This document shows, in pieces, positions 47,340 to 58,743 of a DNA stretch of 64,000 bases (positions are counted from its first letter, which is position 1; every line of letters begins with the position of its first letter). The position numbers and the translations under genes were made by a program. Under the pieces are notes generated by a model. That model saw nothing but the letters and a program-made list of their open reading frames with translations. It made no database searches and had not been told where the DNA came from. Source of the DNA: Trichosphaerium sp. ATCC 40318 (taxonomy: Eukaryota > Discosea > Flabellinia > Trichosidae); the NCBI GenBank assembly GCA_038496445.1, contig JALMLS010000323.1, forward strand, positions 88,233 to 152,232. The letters run 5' to 3'.

Positions 47340-48727
47340 ATGACTTCCTCTCCTCCAAAGAAGCCTAAAACAGCGCCCTCATTCCCTAAAGTGCGTAAGG
47401 CGCTTATTCCCATCGCCGGTTTCGGTACACGTATGTTTCCAGCTAGTAAAGCAATCCCAAAGGCTTTTTTTCCTGTTCAGGACGTGGTACGAGTGTAAAA
47501 TTACTGCTGCGCGACATTTAGACTCAATTGCGCTTTAGGATGGCTTTTGCAAGCCTGTTATCATGATTATAATCAATGAAGCCTTGTCTGCGCTTGGAGA
47601 TGACGCAGAGATTTGTATTGTCTGTCAAAAGGGTCAAGAAGGTACACCATACCATAATTACGCATAAGAACCATTCAACTGACGCCTTAGATCGCAAGTC
47701 TCCATTTCTTTGTGAAAACTTTCCAAAACGCCTTGTTTATCGCGTTTAAACAATACCTTGCCCACTAACTCCTTGTCCCACAGTGAGCATTAAAGAATTT
47801 TTTGATGAATCAAACCCTGTCTACCACAAGAAGCCAGAGCTTAGACCGTACATAGAAAGGCTTAAATATATTGGTAAGCGATTAAAGTTCGCTTTTCAAG
47901 AGGAGCAAGAAGGTTTTGGACATGCTGTTTTATGTGGAAAAGATGTAATTGGAAAAGAACCATTTTTTGTCTTGCTTGGCGACCACGCTTATATATCATC
48001 ACATGAAGAAGGTAAAACATGTGCACAACAATTAGTTGAGGTACGTTCACACTTTATTGAAACTATCACGCTTAAGGAAGCCATGAAGAGGCGACGCTTG
48101 ATGAGTTTTTTTCAAAAAAACAAAAAAAACTTTTGACTTCTGTATCAGGTTTACAACGACACTGGTATCAGTGCTACATCATTAGAAGAATGTCCAGAGG
48201 ACGAGTTAAAGTTTAATGGCATTAATTTTGGAACAAAGCACTTGACAATAGATAATGCAATAGATATAACAGCTATTGTTGAAAAACCTACCGTGGAATA
48301 CGCACGTGAAAATCTGCAATACGAAGGCAAGAATTTTCTTTTGATTTCTCAGCTTCTCACCCTAATACCTGCTTTAGGTAAATACCTTTGTAATTTTGGT
48401 ATTGATCTACTTACACCACGTGTATTTGATATTTTGGAACATAACTACAAAAACAATATAAGAACAAAAGGTAACGCGAAAATCATTCAAAACGAAAAAC
48501 AACTCAGAAAAAATCTTCTGAAAATTCAACAGAATTATCACTCTTTACCATAATTTCCATAATTTAAAGTTCTTTTAGGCGAGATTCAATTACGAGATGC
48601 TATGGCTACCCTTAATAAGGAAGAAGGTATGTCTGGCGTTTTAGTAAAGGGTAAGAGGTATGACACTGGTATGCCCAACCCATACGCTGAGACAATTGCT
48701 GCATTCCATGCCGTAACAAAGAAGTAA
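47340..48727 (+). CDS. galU: GalU-type UTP-glucose-1-phosphate uridylyltransferase
   Basis: The start is [20 protein letters not shown] at 47340. The nucleotide-binding signature is [20 protein letters not shown] then PKAFFPV. Later exons carry [66 protein letters not shown] and [20 protein letters not shown], ending [17 protein letters not shown]. The enzyme makes UDP-glucose for glycans and trehalose or glycogen. This is the short bacterial GalU type rather than the longer eukaryotic UGP type, yet it has several host introns. The family is shared by some protists, so transfer or differential retention is possible. The stop is at 48725-48727. Confidence 0.82.
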
Positions 48728-49338
48728 CCAACAACTTTGTGTTATTATGTCAACTTTTTTTAAATTGGAGTAAGCCTGCTTGTACTGCAATAAAACCACG
48801 TGGAACCAACTACAAAGTTCCATTTTTTTTTCTGTTTAGCTACAAACTTTGGCACGTGACAACAAAAACCCCTCATTGGACAGGATGTTTCCACAACTGT
48901 CGATTTTTGTGTTGTCTTTAATGTTGGTAGAAAACCACGTCTTGATGAGCCCTATAACAGGATTAAGTGTAGCTATAAATGAAAGAAATTGGAATAGGCG
49001 ACGTCATGTTTTTTATTGAAAGAAATCTGCTTTAGTATTTCAAAAAAACTTAAATATGCTTTGGAAACCAGCAACGAGCAGTGACTTGTACGTCTCTACA
49101 ATTATGAACTTTTATGTTTTTTGTAGTTTTTTTAGTTTTATGTCTCAACCTTACAGTCTTCTTTTATCTAGATATCTAGTTGACGTTGTTTGATATTTGA
49201 GCGACAGCATATACGGTCGTTATTGGTACCTACACTAATTAAGTTAAATCACACAACTTCCGGTTAAATGAAATACCCCGGTGGGATTTTGATTTCAGTC
49301 AAACAACTTAAAATAGAAATCATTATAACTAAACACTC
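48728..49338. other. Intergenic stretch
   Basis: This lies between two genes on the same strand. It contains two CACGTG hexamers (near 48796 and 48853) and A/T-rich DNA. No exon is supported. Confidence 0.3.
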
Positions 49339-50443
49339 ATGTCCAAGCCTACTCTCTTCTTTACTAAAATATCAAACCACTCGCTTCTTCCATGTTGGGT
49401 ACGAATGATGGCCGACACATTTCTCTGCAATGCAATCCTAACTTACATGTTGTTTAGGTACTTAACGCAGCAGGTGTTGATTTTGATATTAAATATGTTG
49501 ATCTAACGAAAGGAGAGCACAAGGTACAACAAACAGAAAGCTTACTTAACTTTGCTTTTGGTTTCTGCACTCTGCGAATTCCTCTTGTTCTATTCACTAG
49601 AACTAGAGGCTTATTTGCGGCTACTAGTTGTTGGGATTGTTGTAATATTTTTAACCGTCTTTAGTCTCCCGAAGTATTAGCAGTAAATCCCTTGGGGCAA
49701 ATTCCAGCTTTTAAAGATGGAGATATCTCTGTGTATGAAAGCTCAAGTACGATATCATCTTGACAAAGCATCACCTTCTTTTTCTTTTTTTCACTTTTGA
49801 ATGTAGGTATTTGTCGCTATGTTGGTCTGAAGTACAAGAGTAGTGTCTACCCTCTTCACGACCTCAAGGTATCATACTTTTTGAACACGTTTATTGTTGA
49901 GTCTACTATTTGTGTTAACACTTGTTAGGCTTTTGCTGAGGTAGATGTTGCTTATGAGCATATTAGACATAATGTTTGGGACCATCATACTGATATTATG
50001 TTTAACGCCTGGGTGAATCCCATCATTGGAGAGACTCCTGATCAAAAAATAATAAAGGTAAGAATAAGTTCACTGACATAGTTGTGATGACATTCTTTAC
50101 ATAGGAGGCAGCTGAGAAATTTCGAAAGGGACTTGAGCATGTTGCAAAGACTTTCTTCAAAACTTCTCCTAACTATGTTGTTGGTGATAAATTCACCGCA
50201 GCTGATGCTGCTCTTGGCATTTCGGTATTTCTTATCAGCAAGCTCTATGATAAGTCTTCTGAAATCATTCCAGAGAAGGTTACTGAAACATAATGTAAAC
50301 TAGAATATTAACTGTCTTTTTTTTTATAGTACACGGATTACATGGCCAACCTCAAATCTTTGGATCATGCCAAAAAGACCTTCGTACATTTCGAAGAAGG
50401 CTACGCTGTCATCAATAAAATGATGGCTGCCAGGAAAAAGTAA
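49339..50443 (+). CDS. Glutathione S-transferase
   Basis: About seven exons run from MSKPTLFFTKISNHSLLPCW at 49339 to a stop at 50443. The thioredoxin-like half has VLNAAGVDFDIKYVDLTKGE, then SPEVLAVNPLGQIPAFKDGD with the cis-Pro (QIPAF), and VYESS leading into ICRYVGLKY (the glutathione-binding ES motif). The all-helical half carries EAAEKFRKGLEHVAKTFFKT and SPNYVVGDKFTAADAALGIS, with the usual N-capping 'FTAADA'. The N-terminal catalytic residue is probably a Ser, in a theta/omega-like setting. It is likely cytosolic, in detoxification or redox work. Confidence 0.88.
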
Positions 50444-50556
50444 AGTCAAGGGCAGGCAAAAGTTCAACGCTAACACTACGAGCAAACTAGTAGACTTTCA
50501 ATAAACAGCATCTTTATAATGCAAGTTTGTTTTATGACCAAAAGGGATAATGTCGT

Positions 50557-51330
50557 TTATTTGTATACATCACGTGACATGCAAACAGTTGGAATCTCGA
50601 ATTTATCTTCTGATGGTATCAAACTCCAACTCTGAACCTGAGTGAACAAGAAGTCAGCTACTAAGCTTTGGTGTTCAATGGTTTTTACAGTAGCTGTATA
50701 ATTGTATCCTATAACACTGTTTTGTACGCCAAGCAATACAGGATTATTCGTGTTTGGAATAGCCGCTATACTCTTCTCAAAGTCACCGAACTAACTCTTT
50801 GTAATGAAGATAGCAACAAAGTAGGCAACGTACCTTTCCTCCCCACACGTCCAATGTCACTCCTCTAAACTGCTGCTTACCCATATACTCTGTTTCATTA
50901 AGCCATCCCCACGTAGGTGGTATTGCGCCCGTTAAAGCCTTGGATGAGCACGTAGTAGTTGATTTATTACCAGCTGATATTGTGTACGCTGTACCCTTGT
51001 CCAGGTTTGTTAGCCGAACAATTTGCTGTGGTAACTTACAAGATCGTATCTGTACAATAAGTAAATATTGTTTGATGTATCATCTCCATCATACACAATC
51101 TTTGTTACTTCTTTACCAAGATGCTCATCTTTGGCGTAAAATCCAGTGCCATTAAATGTCGCTCCTTTTATCTCAAGTACAGTGTTGACATCCGCTTAAA
51201 CAACCGTGAGAACATGAGGACGTGAGAGTAACGTTAGTGTTCGCAAACCTTCAAAAGTCTCTGCTGGTGATGGTCTGTACTGGGCAATGCAAACGATAAT
51301 GAAAACACTAAATACAAGAACAGTGTTCAT
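50557..51330 (-). CDS. Secreted ependymin-like protein
   Basis: The start is at 51330 with a signal peptide (NTVLVFSVFIIVCIAQYRPS). Exons then give DVNTVLEIKGATFNGTGFYA, LDKGTAYTISAGNKSTTTCS, ALTGAIPPTWGWLNETEYMG, QFRGVTLDVWGGK, then a C-terminal part with SVIGYNYTATVKTIEHQSLV and IPSEDKFEIPTVCMS. Spacing of strands and the late Cys resemble ependymin-related proteins, a lysosomal or secreted fold for hydrophobic ligands that is also found in amoebae. The assignment is by pattern only. The stop is at 50557-50559. Confidence 0.45.
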
Positions 51331-51848
51331 GGTGGTCTTTTATAAGATGAATTAAATAGTCACGTGGCGAGTTGAAAGTCCGGCAAAATAATTTTTGCGT
51401 GGTTACGTTTCAACACACAAAAATAACTACATGCCCAAACAATGGCTGTTGGGAGCTTTGAAATGGTAGTGACTTAACGTGATTCAAGTATTGGTGAGAC
51501 AGCCTTAATCGAATCACAAGTGTTAAGTAAGTCCTAGTGCCTGCCTTACATATTACAGGCAGTGACATTGGAAGCTTGCTACTAATGCTACATAATCAAG
51601 ACAGGTGCACCATGTAGAACGACAACACGTGAGTTATAACCTTTTCAGAAAAAGAAACAGGAGACTATAGCAATTATTTACCTTGGTTTTGTTGTAACGC
51701 TTCATCTGTTGTTGACTTTGAGGTTATTAGTTAACGACTACTGTAGATTAGGGCTATTAAAAATGACACTTGTAGGTAGCATTGGTACTAATAAATTGAC
51801 ATTGGAGAGACTGGTTTACCAAGCGTACTTGCTTCTCATCAAAAAAAT
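51331..51848. other. Intergenic stretch
   Basis: No supported gene lies here. It contains two CACGTG hexamers (near 51361 and 51625). It ends at the T run (A run on this strand) that terminates the tRNA-Leu. Confidence 0.3.
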
Positions 51849-51934
51849 GCAGAGAGTGGGACTCGAACCCACACGTGATTTTCATCACATTGTGTCTTGA
51901 ACACAACCTCATTAACCAATTCGAGCACCTCTGC
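51849..51934 (-). tRNA. tRNA-Leu (CAA), third copy
   Basis: Read on the minus strand, this is the same sequence as the tRNA-Leu at 58579-58664: anticodon loop TTCAAGA, long variable arm, acceptor GCAGAGG/TCTCTGC, followed by a T run. It lies 9 nt downstream of tRNA-Phe. Confidence 0.87.
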
Positions 51935-51943
51935 AACGTATGT

Positions 51944-52013
51944 GGGACAACCAGGAATCGAACCTGAACTGCAGCACCTTCAATGCCATGTGCTTCCATT
52001 ACACCATTGTCCC
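51944..52013 (-). tRNA. tRNA-Phe (GAA), third copy
   Basis: The cloverleaf is as at 26525, with one D-loop change (TAATGGAA instead of TAACGGAA). It is the first gene of the minus-strand tRNA pair, and its upstream flank is shared with the other copies. Confidence 0.82.
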
Positions 52014-52134
52014 ATTTGTTTTATATCTACTATCAACGAGATTGCACGGGATCAAAAAGTCATTTCCTTGATCTAGATGTTATCTACACTGTGATAGCAC
52101 GTTATGTATATATTGTATAAAAGGTCAATGAAAC

Positions 52135-52650
52135 TCAACAAGACGTATTTTTATTGTATACAAACAAAAAGCATATTTTTGATTTTCCATTAGTTAGCTC
52201 CTCAATGTTCCATATTTGAGACGCCCACGCTGTGTTCAAGTATGCTTGTTGTAGCTTCTGGTCGTTGTTTGCGCTTGATGTGATGTACATGCCATTCCAA
52301 ACATTCCTGAACCGATACCTCTGTCCTGCAATTTTCTGAGCTACCCATTGTGCTGCTGTTCCTGCAGTGCTTGTAGAACCGGTCAATGGTGTGCATTGAA
52401 TATCATTAGCTACATTGATATACTTATTAGTCCATTCACTCTTTATCTTGTATCTATCACCACTAATCTTTTCAAAGAAGAACTTTGCCGTGGATGCGAG
52501 AGTCGCGTACCATTGGGAACGCTCAGTAGTTAAAAAGTTTTGAAGTTTTCTCGATGCATAGCGTGTATTTGGCGTTTCAGGGCCAACAACTATTATCTCG
52601 CAATACGATAAAGCTAGCACTAGTAAAACCAACCAATGTACTTTTGCCAT
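52135..52650 (-). CDS. Chimeric secreted beta-trefoil protein
   Basis: An intronless 171-aa frame was made by recombination. Residues 1-48 (AKVHWLVLLVLALSYCEIIV to TERSQW) are nearly identical to exon 1 of the glycosidase-like gene at 29378, including its promoter side. The rest (KFFFEKISGDRYKIKSEWTN, VAQKIAGQRYRFRNVWNGMY) is the lectin-like trefoil of the GH12-like gene. The former splice donor GTACG is now read as codons. A one-base deletion just after the junction puts the trefoil into the new frame. A second one-base deletion at the old stop extends the C-terminus (EELTNGKSKICFLFVYNKNT). It encodes a signal peptide plus a partial trefoil domain. Expression is unknown. Confidence 0.75.
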   Translation of the reverse strand: MAKVHWLVLLVLALSYCEIIVVGPETPNTRYASRKLQNFLTTERSQWYATLASTAKFFFEKISGDRYKIKSEWTNKYINVANDIQCTPLTGSTSTAGTAAQWVAQKIAGQRYRFRNVWNGMYITSSANNDQKLQQAYLNTAWASQIWNIEELTNGKSKICFLFVYNKNTSC

Positions 52651-53118
52651 GAATGACTAATCACGTGTAAAAGGATAAAAAAAGAAAAGAAATTTTACTT
52701 CAATTGACAAAAGTGTGACACCAATCCACAGACTTTGTTAAAAGTTTCGCAGTTTACTGTTGCAGCCTAACATGCATGAATAATGAATGAATAGTGCTAG
52801 TCATGAATACTACTTAAATTCGGAAGATCATTAAGGTTGAACCGTTTTACCAAACAAATAGAAGTTTTTTATTGGTTTCATTGTTATTTAGGATGCTTTC
52901 TAAATTCTTACAATTTCGAAAAAGTTCAAGTTAATACCAAGTTTCGTGAACACAATTTGGAAATCAAAGGTACCAGCTGGTACAAAACCCAATTCTCTTT
53001 CAACAGTTATCCATGATTGATAACCTGGACCTGTTCTTGAGAATACAACTCTTCTTCTTCTTCCTCTGAGGAATGTATCAAATCCTAGACTTCCTCCTTT
53101 AAATCCTGATACACGTGC
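52506..53118 (-). repeat. Inverted duplicate of 28943-29521
   Basis: The minus strand carries the CBM6-type gene's last exon part, the spacer, and the promoter plus first exon of the glycosidase-like gene. The same order occurs on the plus strand at 28943-29521. The 28943 copy has lost everything upstream in the CBM6 gene. Confidence 0.8.
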
Positions 53119-56100
53119 TCTTAATAAGTACTGTCCAGGCTCAGCAAAAGTGATATTGTATGTAACAAACTCGTTACGTTGTATCCACCCGATGAAACAC
53201 CCTGAATTTGGGTATTCTGGGTCTATCGCAGGTGCCATATCAATACTATTTCCTCCGGCACAGCTTAAGGTGTTGTCACATGTAGGTCTACCTAAATCAA
53301 GCATGGTGAGATCTTGACATAGAATGTAGTCTTCTGCTGCAATAAGTCCTGGTTCCATTGGTGCTGGGGCTTCTGTTGTTGGAGGCAACGTTGTTGGAGG
53401 TAAAGTAGTAGGCGGTAATGTTGTTGGAGGTAAAGTCGTTGGCAGTGGTATATAGTCAATTGCAGCAATGTTAGCCAAATCCCAATCTGCAAGGAAAGGT
53501 CCTACAGTGAATGTAGCAATATCAATTTCAAACAACTGCTCTGGATCATTAAAATCTCTGTAGTCACATAGCATAATTAACGTGGCATCATTTACTGATG
53601 TTATTGCTGAACAAAAAAATGAGTAACTTTTAAGTTGTTTTGTTTACTTACATCTTGGTTGACAATCACCAGTATCAAGGATCGCTACTTGAGCGCATGT
53701 GTCAAAATTGACTTTAAAGATACCATTAGAATCAGTGAGGTATATGAAACCACCAACAATTTCGACTACATGCAATTAGTAAGAGATAGATTCGTTCAAA
53801 GGAAAAAAATAAGAAAACGCACAGTCAAAAGTATATTTAGGCAATAGGCATTTTTGAGCTAGTGAGCATTCATTTAAGTCAATCGCCATTAGCCTTTCCT
53901 GAAGCAAACCACCGTATAATTGTCCAGTGCTGTCATCAATACCAAAACCATATATTTCGTGAGGTACTTGACAACGTTTGTCCTTAACACAAAGAGTTAA
54001 GGAAGATTTGGGTCACAGAAATCCAAAAACAAAAATTGCAAGTCGTAGTTAACGTACCACTTGGCAGGTAACTGGATCAATCGTAAAAATCTCAACAGTC
54101 TGTTCGCCAAAAGCCTTAATAGTAACCAGCCTGTCTTCAAGAGGAGAATACACTAACGGACCAACAAATACTGATTCAAACTGTCGGCATGCTTAATAAC
54201 AAAGTTAGTACAGGGTCAAAAGTTGGTGCCGTACAGGTAAGTTCATTCGTAAGGTCGTTCCTATTGTATATTTCATAACTAGTGCCGCCTGAATTTAAAA
54301 TAAAATCGCGGTTTGCTGGTCTTGATCCAGCAGGATTAGGTGCCAAAGTAGTAGGAGCTAATGTTGGAGGCAATGGTGTAGGGTTGTAATTCATAGATGC
54401 TACAGATCCAGAGGCAGGCAGAGCTGTGCTGAAAACTCCCACTTCAGAAAAACTTGGAATATCAAACTCTACATAGCCGCCCGTTGTGCATGCTATAATT
54501 AGCGTATCACTAGAAATGGCCGTCATTCCTAAAGCACGTGTTAGAGAAAAAGTTTGGATGTTGTTTCCATGTTGTTACCTGTAGGTCTGCAACTATTAAC
54601 TCGTTATTCGTAACAAAAAAAAAAATTACGCGTAACAAATTTTAATAAAAACCCCTGTTGACCATGACAACATTAATACCGCTACATTTGTTACCTATTC
54701 CAATAGTTTAAAAGTCGCTTCACGCAAAATAAAACGCAAACCGTTACACAATCATGAAATCGCGTAAACGCTGTGCTGCTACGCGTCAATTACTGCTTGA
54801 AGGTGTCAGCCGGACGCAGGAGCAGGTGATAGCCTAAAATCGCTAAAATATCGCGCACTCAGACATAAAACAATTTAAAAGCCAACAGGAAGAGACAAAT
54901 GCAAACGACAGAGCAGATTGAAAGCTAAACAAAGTTATTGATGAAGGTTGGCGAGTTTTGACACATGCGCAAATTTTCCTTCCCCGAAATTGAGCATGTC
55001 TCTAAACCCAGTAGCAAAACTGGGAGTTCCAATACAATGCAAAGACAGTGTTTGAGTGGTTGGTAATAAGTCAGAGTTAATTGATAGACTTTTAAAGGCA
55101 CGTGATCCTACTTTTGAATTCAGCTTTAATATCCATATTAAGCTAGTTTTTGGGGCTGTTCAGCTGTGATACATTCATTTTATACAACTCACTTTGATGT
55201 TGTTGATCATGCTAATCAAACTAAATGGAGTACTTCAATGCCTGGGCAGTGTATAGAGCAAAACTATCGAATGATTACGGGAATTATGAAAATGACAATG
55301 ACATCCCTGTAGCCATCACAGATTACAATATAGTATCCAAGTGTCCTGACCATGATCAAATACATCTTGTACTTGCAAAGGCCTTGTGCTATGGTGACGT
55401 TTTATAATTCTGAATAAATTGTATTTTTTTTTGTTGGACACTCAAAAAACAATCCGAAAAATGCTATCACCAATAGGTACCTTTAAAAAAGATGGTGTTA
55501 GTTGAAGGAGATGCTGTATTTCAGACGATCAAATGATCAATATTGACTAAGTGCACAATATTAGCATAAAAATGAATAGTTACAAACACACAAAAGATAC
55601 AAAAAACCATTTTCTGAACCTGTTTGTAGCTAACTGTAACAAACCTTTTAAACCTAGAACTCATATATAAGCAATATAAAGACGCTAGAAAGTGAAATTA
55701 CTAAAAAATTTATTCAAGAGTCTGTGTAGTACATGCGACAACTTTGCAAAAATAAAAAAAACAATCTCAACAATTTTTGAGGTGTCTGTCAATTCTGTCA
55801 TTACACTAAAAAACTTCAAGTTTAATGAGGTTTGTTTAATACCATTCTATTTTATGTGTTGTATATATAAACAACAATGCTTGGACAAAAGATGGAATAT
55901 TATTGCAAACTTTGTAACAAATACCGAAAAAACCCACTAAAATTGGAATCAGTCAGCTGACTTTGCTGGCTTGTTCACAAATTCCATGATCGCATCAAAG
56001 TATATCCTGCACTTGTAAGCATGATTAAAACGTATATGGCGTTTCTCAAAAAAAAATAAAACAAGGACACTGAGTCACTTGACCAGGAAAAATTTGTTAC

Positions 56101-57120
56101 GCGTAACTTTTTTTTTTGTTACGCGTAATGAGATTAAGAGGTGCTGTTCTTGTAGCATTACAGTCTCCGTTTTGAAAGTTTGCAAGCTCGACTACGGTGT
56201 GCTTAAAACCATCGAAATTAAAGAATGTGTAGTAAGCAATGCCATTTACAATCTCAACTAGGGTTCAATTAGCACAATCCAAATAGAATTATACGGATAA
56301 AACAACTATTAACAAAGGAACGAAAAAAAAAAAAGACTGGGGCGCGAGCACTGTAAAACTAAAGTGTCCACTCAAAGGAAGGGGGATGTTCCGAAAAAGT
56401 CTCCGAAAATTGTTTTTTCCGCATTTCTCAAAATTCTTGATTTCAAATACAGTATTCTCGAAATACAGGTATTTCCCAAATTTCGGAACATCTTCCCTCC
56501 TTTGTTTCTATTGACGTACAAGATTCTTCTACACGGCCTTGAACGCGACAGTATAATGAATCTGTACAAGCAACTTCATCATGTGTATAAATTCCTGACG
56601 ATAAAGCAAAATATGTTTGTCCGTTATCTGTTGCTAAAGAGCCAGTTCGAGTATTTCTGCTGCAGAAAGATTCCTAGGTGGAGTATTTAGATTAACAAGG
56701 CAATCAAGTCAAAAAGTCTGTTGCCAGCGGCGTACAATCTCACAAGTGTATGGATCAATAACAAATATATTCTGCCGTAAAAAATCGGGGCTATTGTACT
56801 CTACTTTGTTCGTAATTGGATCGTACACCATTCCGTTTGTTTCATAGTGTAGAACAGGGTCTGTACAAGCTAAATACAACCGTTAGAGCGTACTACAGTA
56901 GTTGGAAAAACGGAGAAATATACTGAGGTTAGTGGTGCGCAATATGATGCGTACTTTGTACTACAGTAGTTAGGTCGCTAAGCAGACGAATTTCAAAGCC
57001 AGGAGCGTTGTTTGTTGTATCGACTGTGCCTACAATCAATGCATTGTTTGTTTGTGCATTGATATAGATAGCAGCTATCGTAAGTAGAACGATTAAATAC
57101 TTCGTAGCAGGTGCACTCAT
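52900..57120 (-). CDS. Secreted propeller/CBM6-type protein, interrupted by a TTAA element
   Basis: The start is at 57120 (MSAPATKYLIVLLTIAAIYI, a signal peptide). Exons then read TDPVLHYETNGMVYDPITNK, FVIDPYTCEIVRRWQQ and VEIVNGIAYYTFFNFDGFKH. Here a 1.5-kb element interrupts the exon (54600-56133). The gene resumes with ISSDTLIIACTTGGYVEFDI, a Thr/Pro linker (PTPLPPTLAPTTLAP), LVYSPLEDRLVTIKAFGEQT, HEIYGFGIDDSTGQLYGGLL, a second unit SVNDATLIMLCDYRDFNDPE, and a PTTLPPTT repeat linker. The C-terminal domain (AEDYILCQ, EFVTYNITFAEPGQYLLRAR, GINLNFFEI) resembles CBM6 carbohydrate-binding modules. Removing the element restores the frame, so the gene was intact before insertion and is probably now broken. 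The ligand is probably a polysaccharide. Confidence 0.6.
54600..56133. mobile_element. piggyBac-like TTAA-flanked element, degenerate
   Basis: TTAA flanks both sides (54596-54599 and 56134-56137). Just inside are imperfect inverted ends: the left reads ctcgttattcgtaac and the right, reversed, ctcattacgcgtaac. Each is then followed by about ten A residues, ttacgcgtaacaaatttt, and unique DNA. The target gene's frame is restored if the element and one TTAA are removed. TTAA target duplication is the hallmark of piggyBac-type insertion. The 1.53 kb inside hold only fragments: MKSRKRCAATRQLLLEG, a SAP-like GNKSELIDRLLKARDP, and MEYFNAWAVYRAKLSNDYGN at 55225. No full transposase was recognised, so the element is non-autonomous or decayed. 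Confidence 0.68.
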
Positions 57121-57396
57121 TGTGGTGTTTTTGAATAAAGTCCTTTTACGGAACAATTCTTGATGTACCGATTAGGCTTTGATCCAAGCATATTTAGGTC
57201 CATAGGCAGAAAGTGTAGAGTGAACATTAAGAAAGAAAGAAAGAAGCCAGTATAACGGAGGCAGCGGACAAATTAAAAAAAGCAATATGGGTTTTCTCAG
57301 CAAGTGAGTAACCGCAGATACCGCGTACATTGGAAATTTAGTTTAAGGAGAGAATGCGCTTGACGGTTATGTCATTCCTTCTTTTGGTTATTCGCA

Positions 57397-58383
57397 ATGC
57401 AAGGAGAGAAGAAAGCAACCGACGATGGTCCGCTGAGTTCGGCGCGGTACGTGATCGACTACCGGCGTCTTTCGTTAATAAAGTTAGGGATCAGATGATA
57501 CGAGCGATACTAAAACCCCACAACCCAAAAAACGACGATTTCGAAAGGAGAGAAAGGTTTGTTGTTTTTATATCAAAAACCGCTAATTGGTGTTTTAGAG
57601 CAAGTAGGACCTTCGTTTAGCGAGTTATTGAGACCTGTAACTAAAAAACCAGAAGTAAAAAATACAGCAGCTGACTGGGCAAGGCTTCGTGGTGATCCTA
57701 ACGCGTCTCTTGTACGTATATTCAATGTTAAAAGAAAAATAATTGCTGTTTCAGAATGTCAAAAGATTCAGTAGGTCTGGTGTTAGTGAACGTGATGCTG
57801 AAGCGTGGACAAAAACTCCAGGACAAAAAGAAACAACGTCTATTAGAGATGCACAGAAAATGGTTGCAGAACGTATAGCTAGAGAGAAGAGAGAGCGTGA
57901 AGAAGCTGAAATTAAACAGTACAATGTACGAGCTTACAGAAATGTCATTTTTTTTTGAATTTTGTTTTATCCCGTGCAACGAACATATACGTTAACGTTA
58001 GTAGTTCTATTGTATATTCAATGTAGTAATAATTGTATTGATAACAAAATTAGTCAAAACGAAAAAAAAGTGACACTTTGACACTTGAGATTCAATTTCG
58101 TGGATTTTTTTTTTTTTTTGTCAATACATTATTGTGTAATACAGACCATTTGAATTCCTTTCTATTCCTCTCTTCCTCACAAAAATATGTTATGCTTTAT
58201 TATTAGTGATAAAAACATTATTTTCATTCGAACTGTAAAGTTCTGTGAGGTGGAAAAAAAATCTCAATGATTTTTTGAAATTGACTGCCTGTTGGATTTT
58301 TTTCTCATATCTTAATTAGGCGTCAACGTGCAATGCAAGAGGCAGGGTTTTTGCAATCTTCATTTTCTACTGGAGGATCATAA
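57397..58383 (+). pseudogene. GPALPP1-like pseudogene
   Basis: This is a copy of the gene at 26909-28547 in opposite orientation. Single-base deletions in exons 1 and 2 (near 57437 and 57540) shift the frame relative to the left copy. The exon coding for the Ser-rich and Lys-rich tract and PYWDRD is missing: the sequence passes from a poly-A/T tract straight to the last exon (RRQRAMQEAGFLQSS...). The central exons (SFSELLRPVTKKPEVK, FSRSGVSERDAEAWTKTPGQ) remain well kept. A shortened product cannot be excluded, but loss of function is more likely. Confidence 0.7.
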
Positions 58384-58578
58384 AAATAGACCTAGTCGGC
58401 CTGTAATATAATAACTCTATTGCTTCTGTATCTGCTAAATTACGCCATAAGAGTGAATGTGAGTTTAAAATGCTTCAAATTTATGGTTGTTAAACCGAGA
58501 TTAAGTGTATCAACTGTGAACTTTCTGAATTGTTTTTCCCAATGCACTTGCGTTGTTTTGTGACATAGTCAAAAAAAT

Positions 58579-58664
58579 GCAGAGAGTGGGACTCGAACCC
58601 ACACGTGATTTTCATCACATTGTGTCTTGAACACAACCTCATTAACCAATTCGAGCACCTCTGC
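58579..58664 (-). tRNA. tRNA-Leu (CAA), fourth copy
   Basis: This is identical by eye to the copy at 51849-51934, including the terminator T run and the spacing to tRNA-Phe. Confidence 0.87.
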
Positions 58665-58673
58665 AACGTATGT

Positions 58674-58743
58674 GGGACAACCAGGAATCGAACCTGAACT
58701 GCAGCACCTTCAATGCCATGTGCTTCCATTACACCATTGTCCC
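58674..58743 (-). tRNA. tRNA-Phe (GAA), fourth copy
   Basis: This is identical by eye to the copy at 51944-52013. It lies first in the minus-strand pair with tRNA-Leu. Confidence 0.82.

Larger units (their letters stand above)
51842..52504 (-). repeat. Inverted duplicate of 26048-26700 (trefoil exon plus tRNA pair)
   Basis: On the minus strand this block repeats, at high identity, the last part of the GH12-like gene (from the ctctcgcatcca region) through the tRNA-Phe/tRNA-Leu pair. It is joined at 52504/52506 to a copy of the start of the gene at 29378. Point changes and single-base deletions separate the copies, so the event is not very recent. Confidence 0.8.

Noticed and set aside
53380-53450. 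Short tandem repeat resembling a minisatellite or CRISPR-like array
   Set aside because: It is the coding repeat for the Pro/Thr linker (PTTLPPTT) of the CBM6-type gene. Units are contiguous and have no spacers.
56364-56690. 108-aa plus-strand frame between the TTAA element and the CBM6-type exons
   Set aside because: It runs antisense to the CBM6-type gene in DNA I take as intron. No domain was seen.
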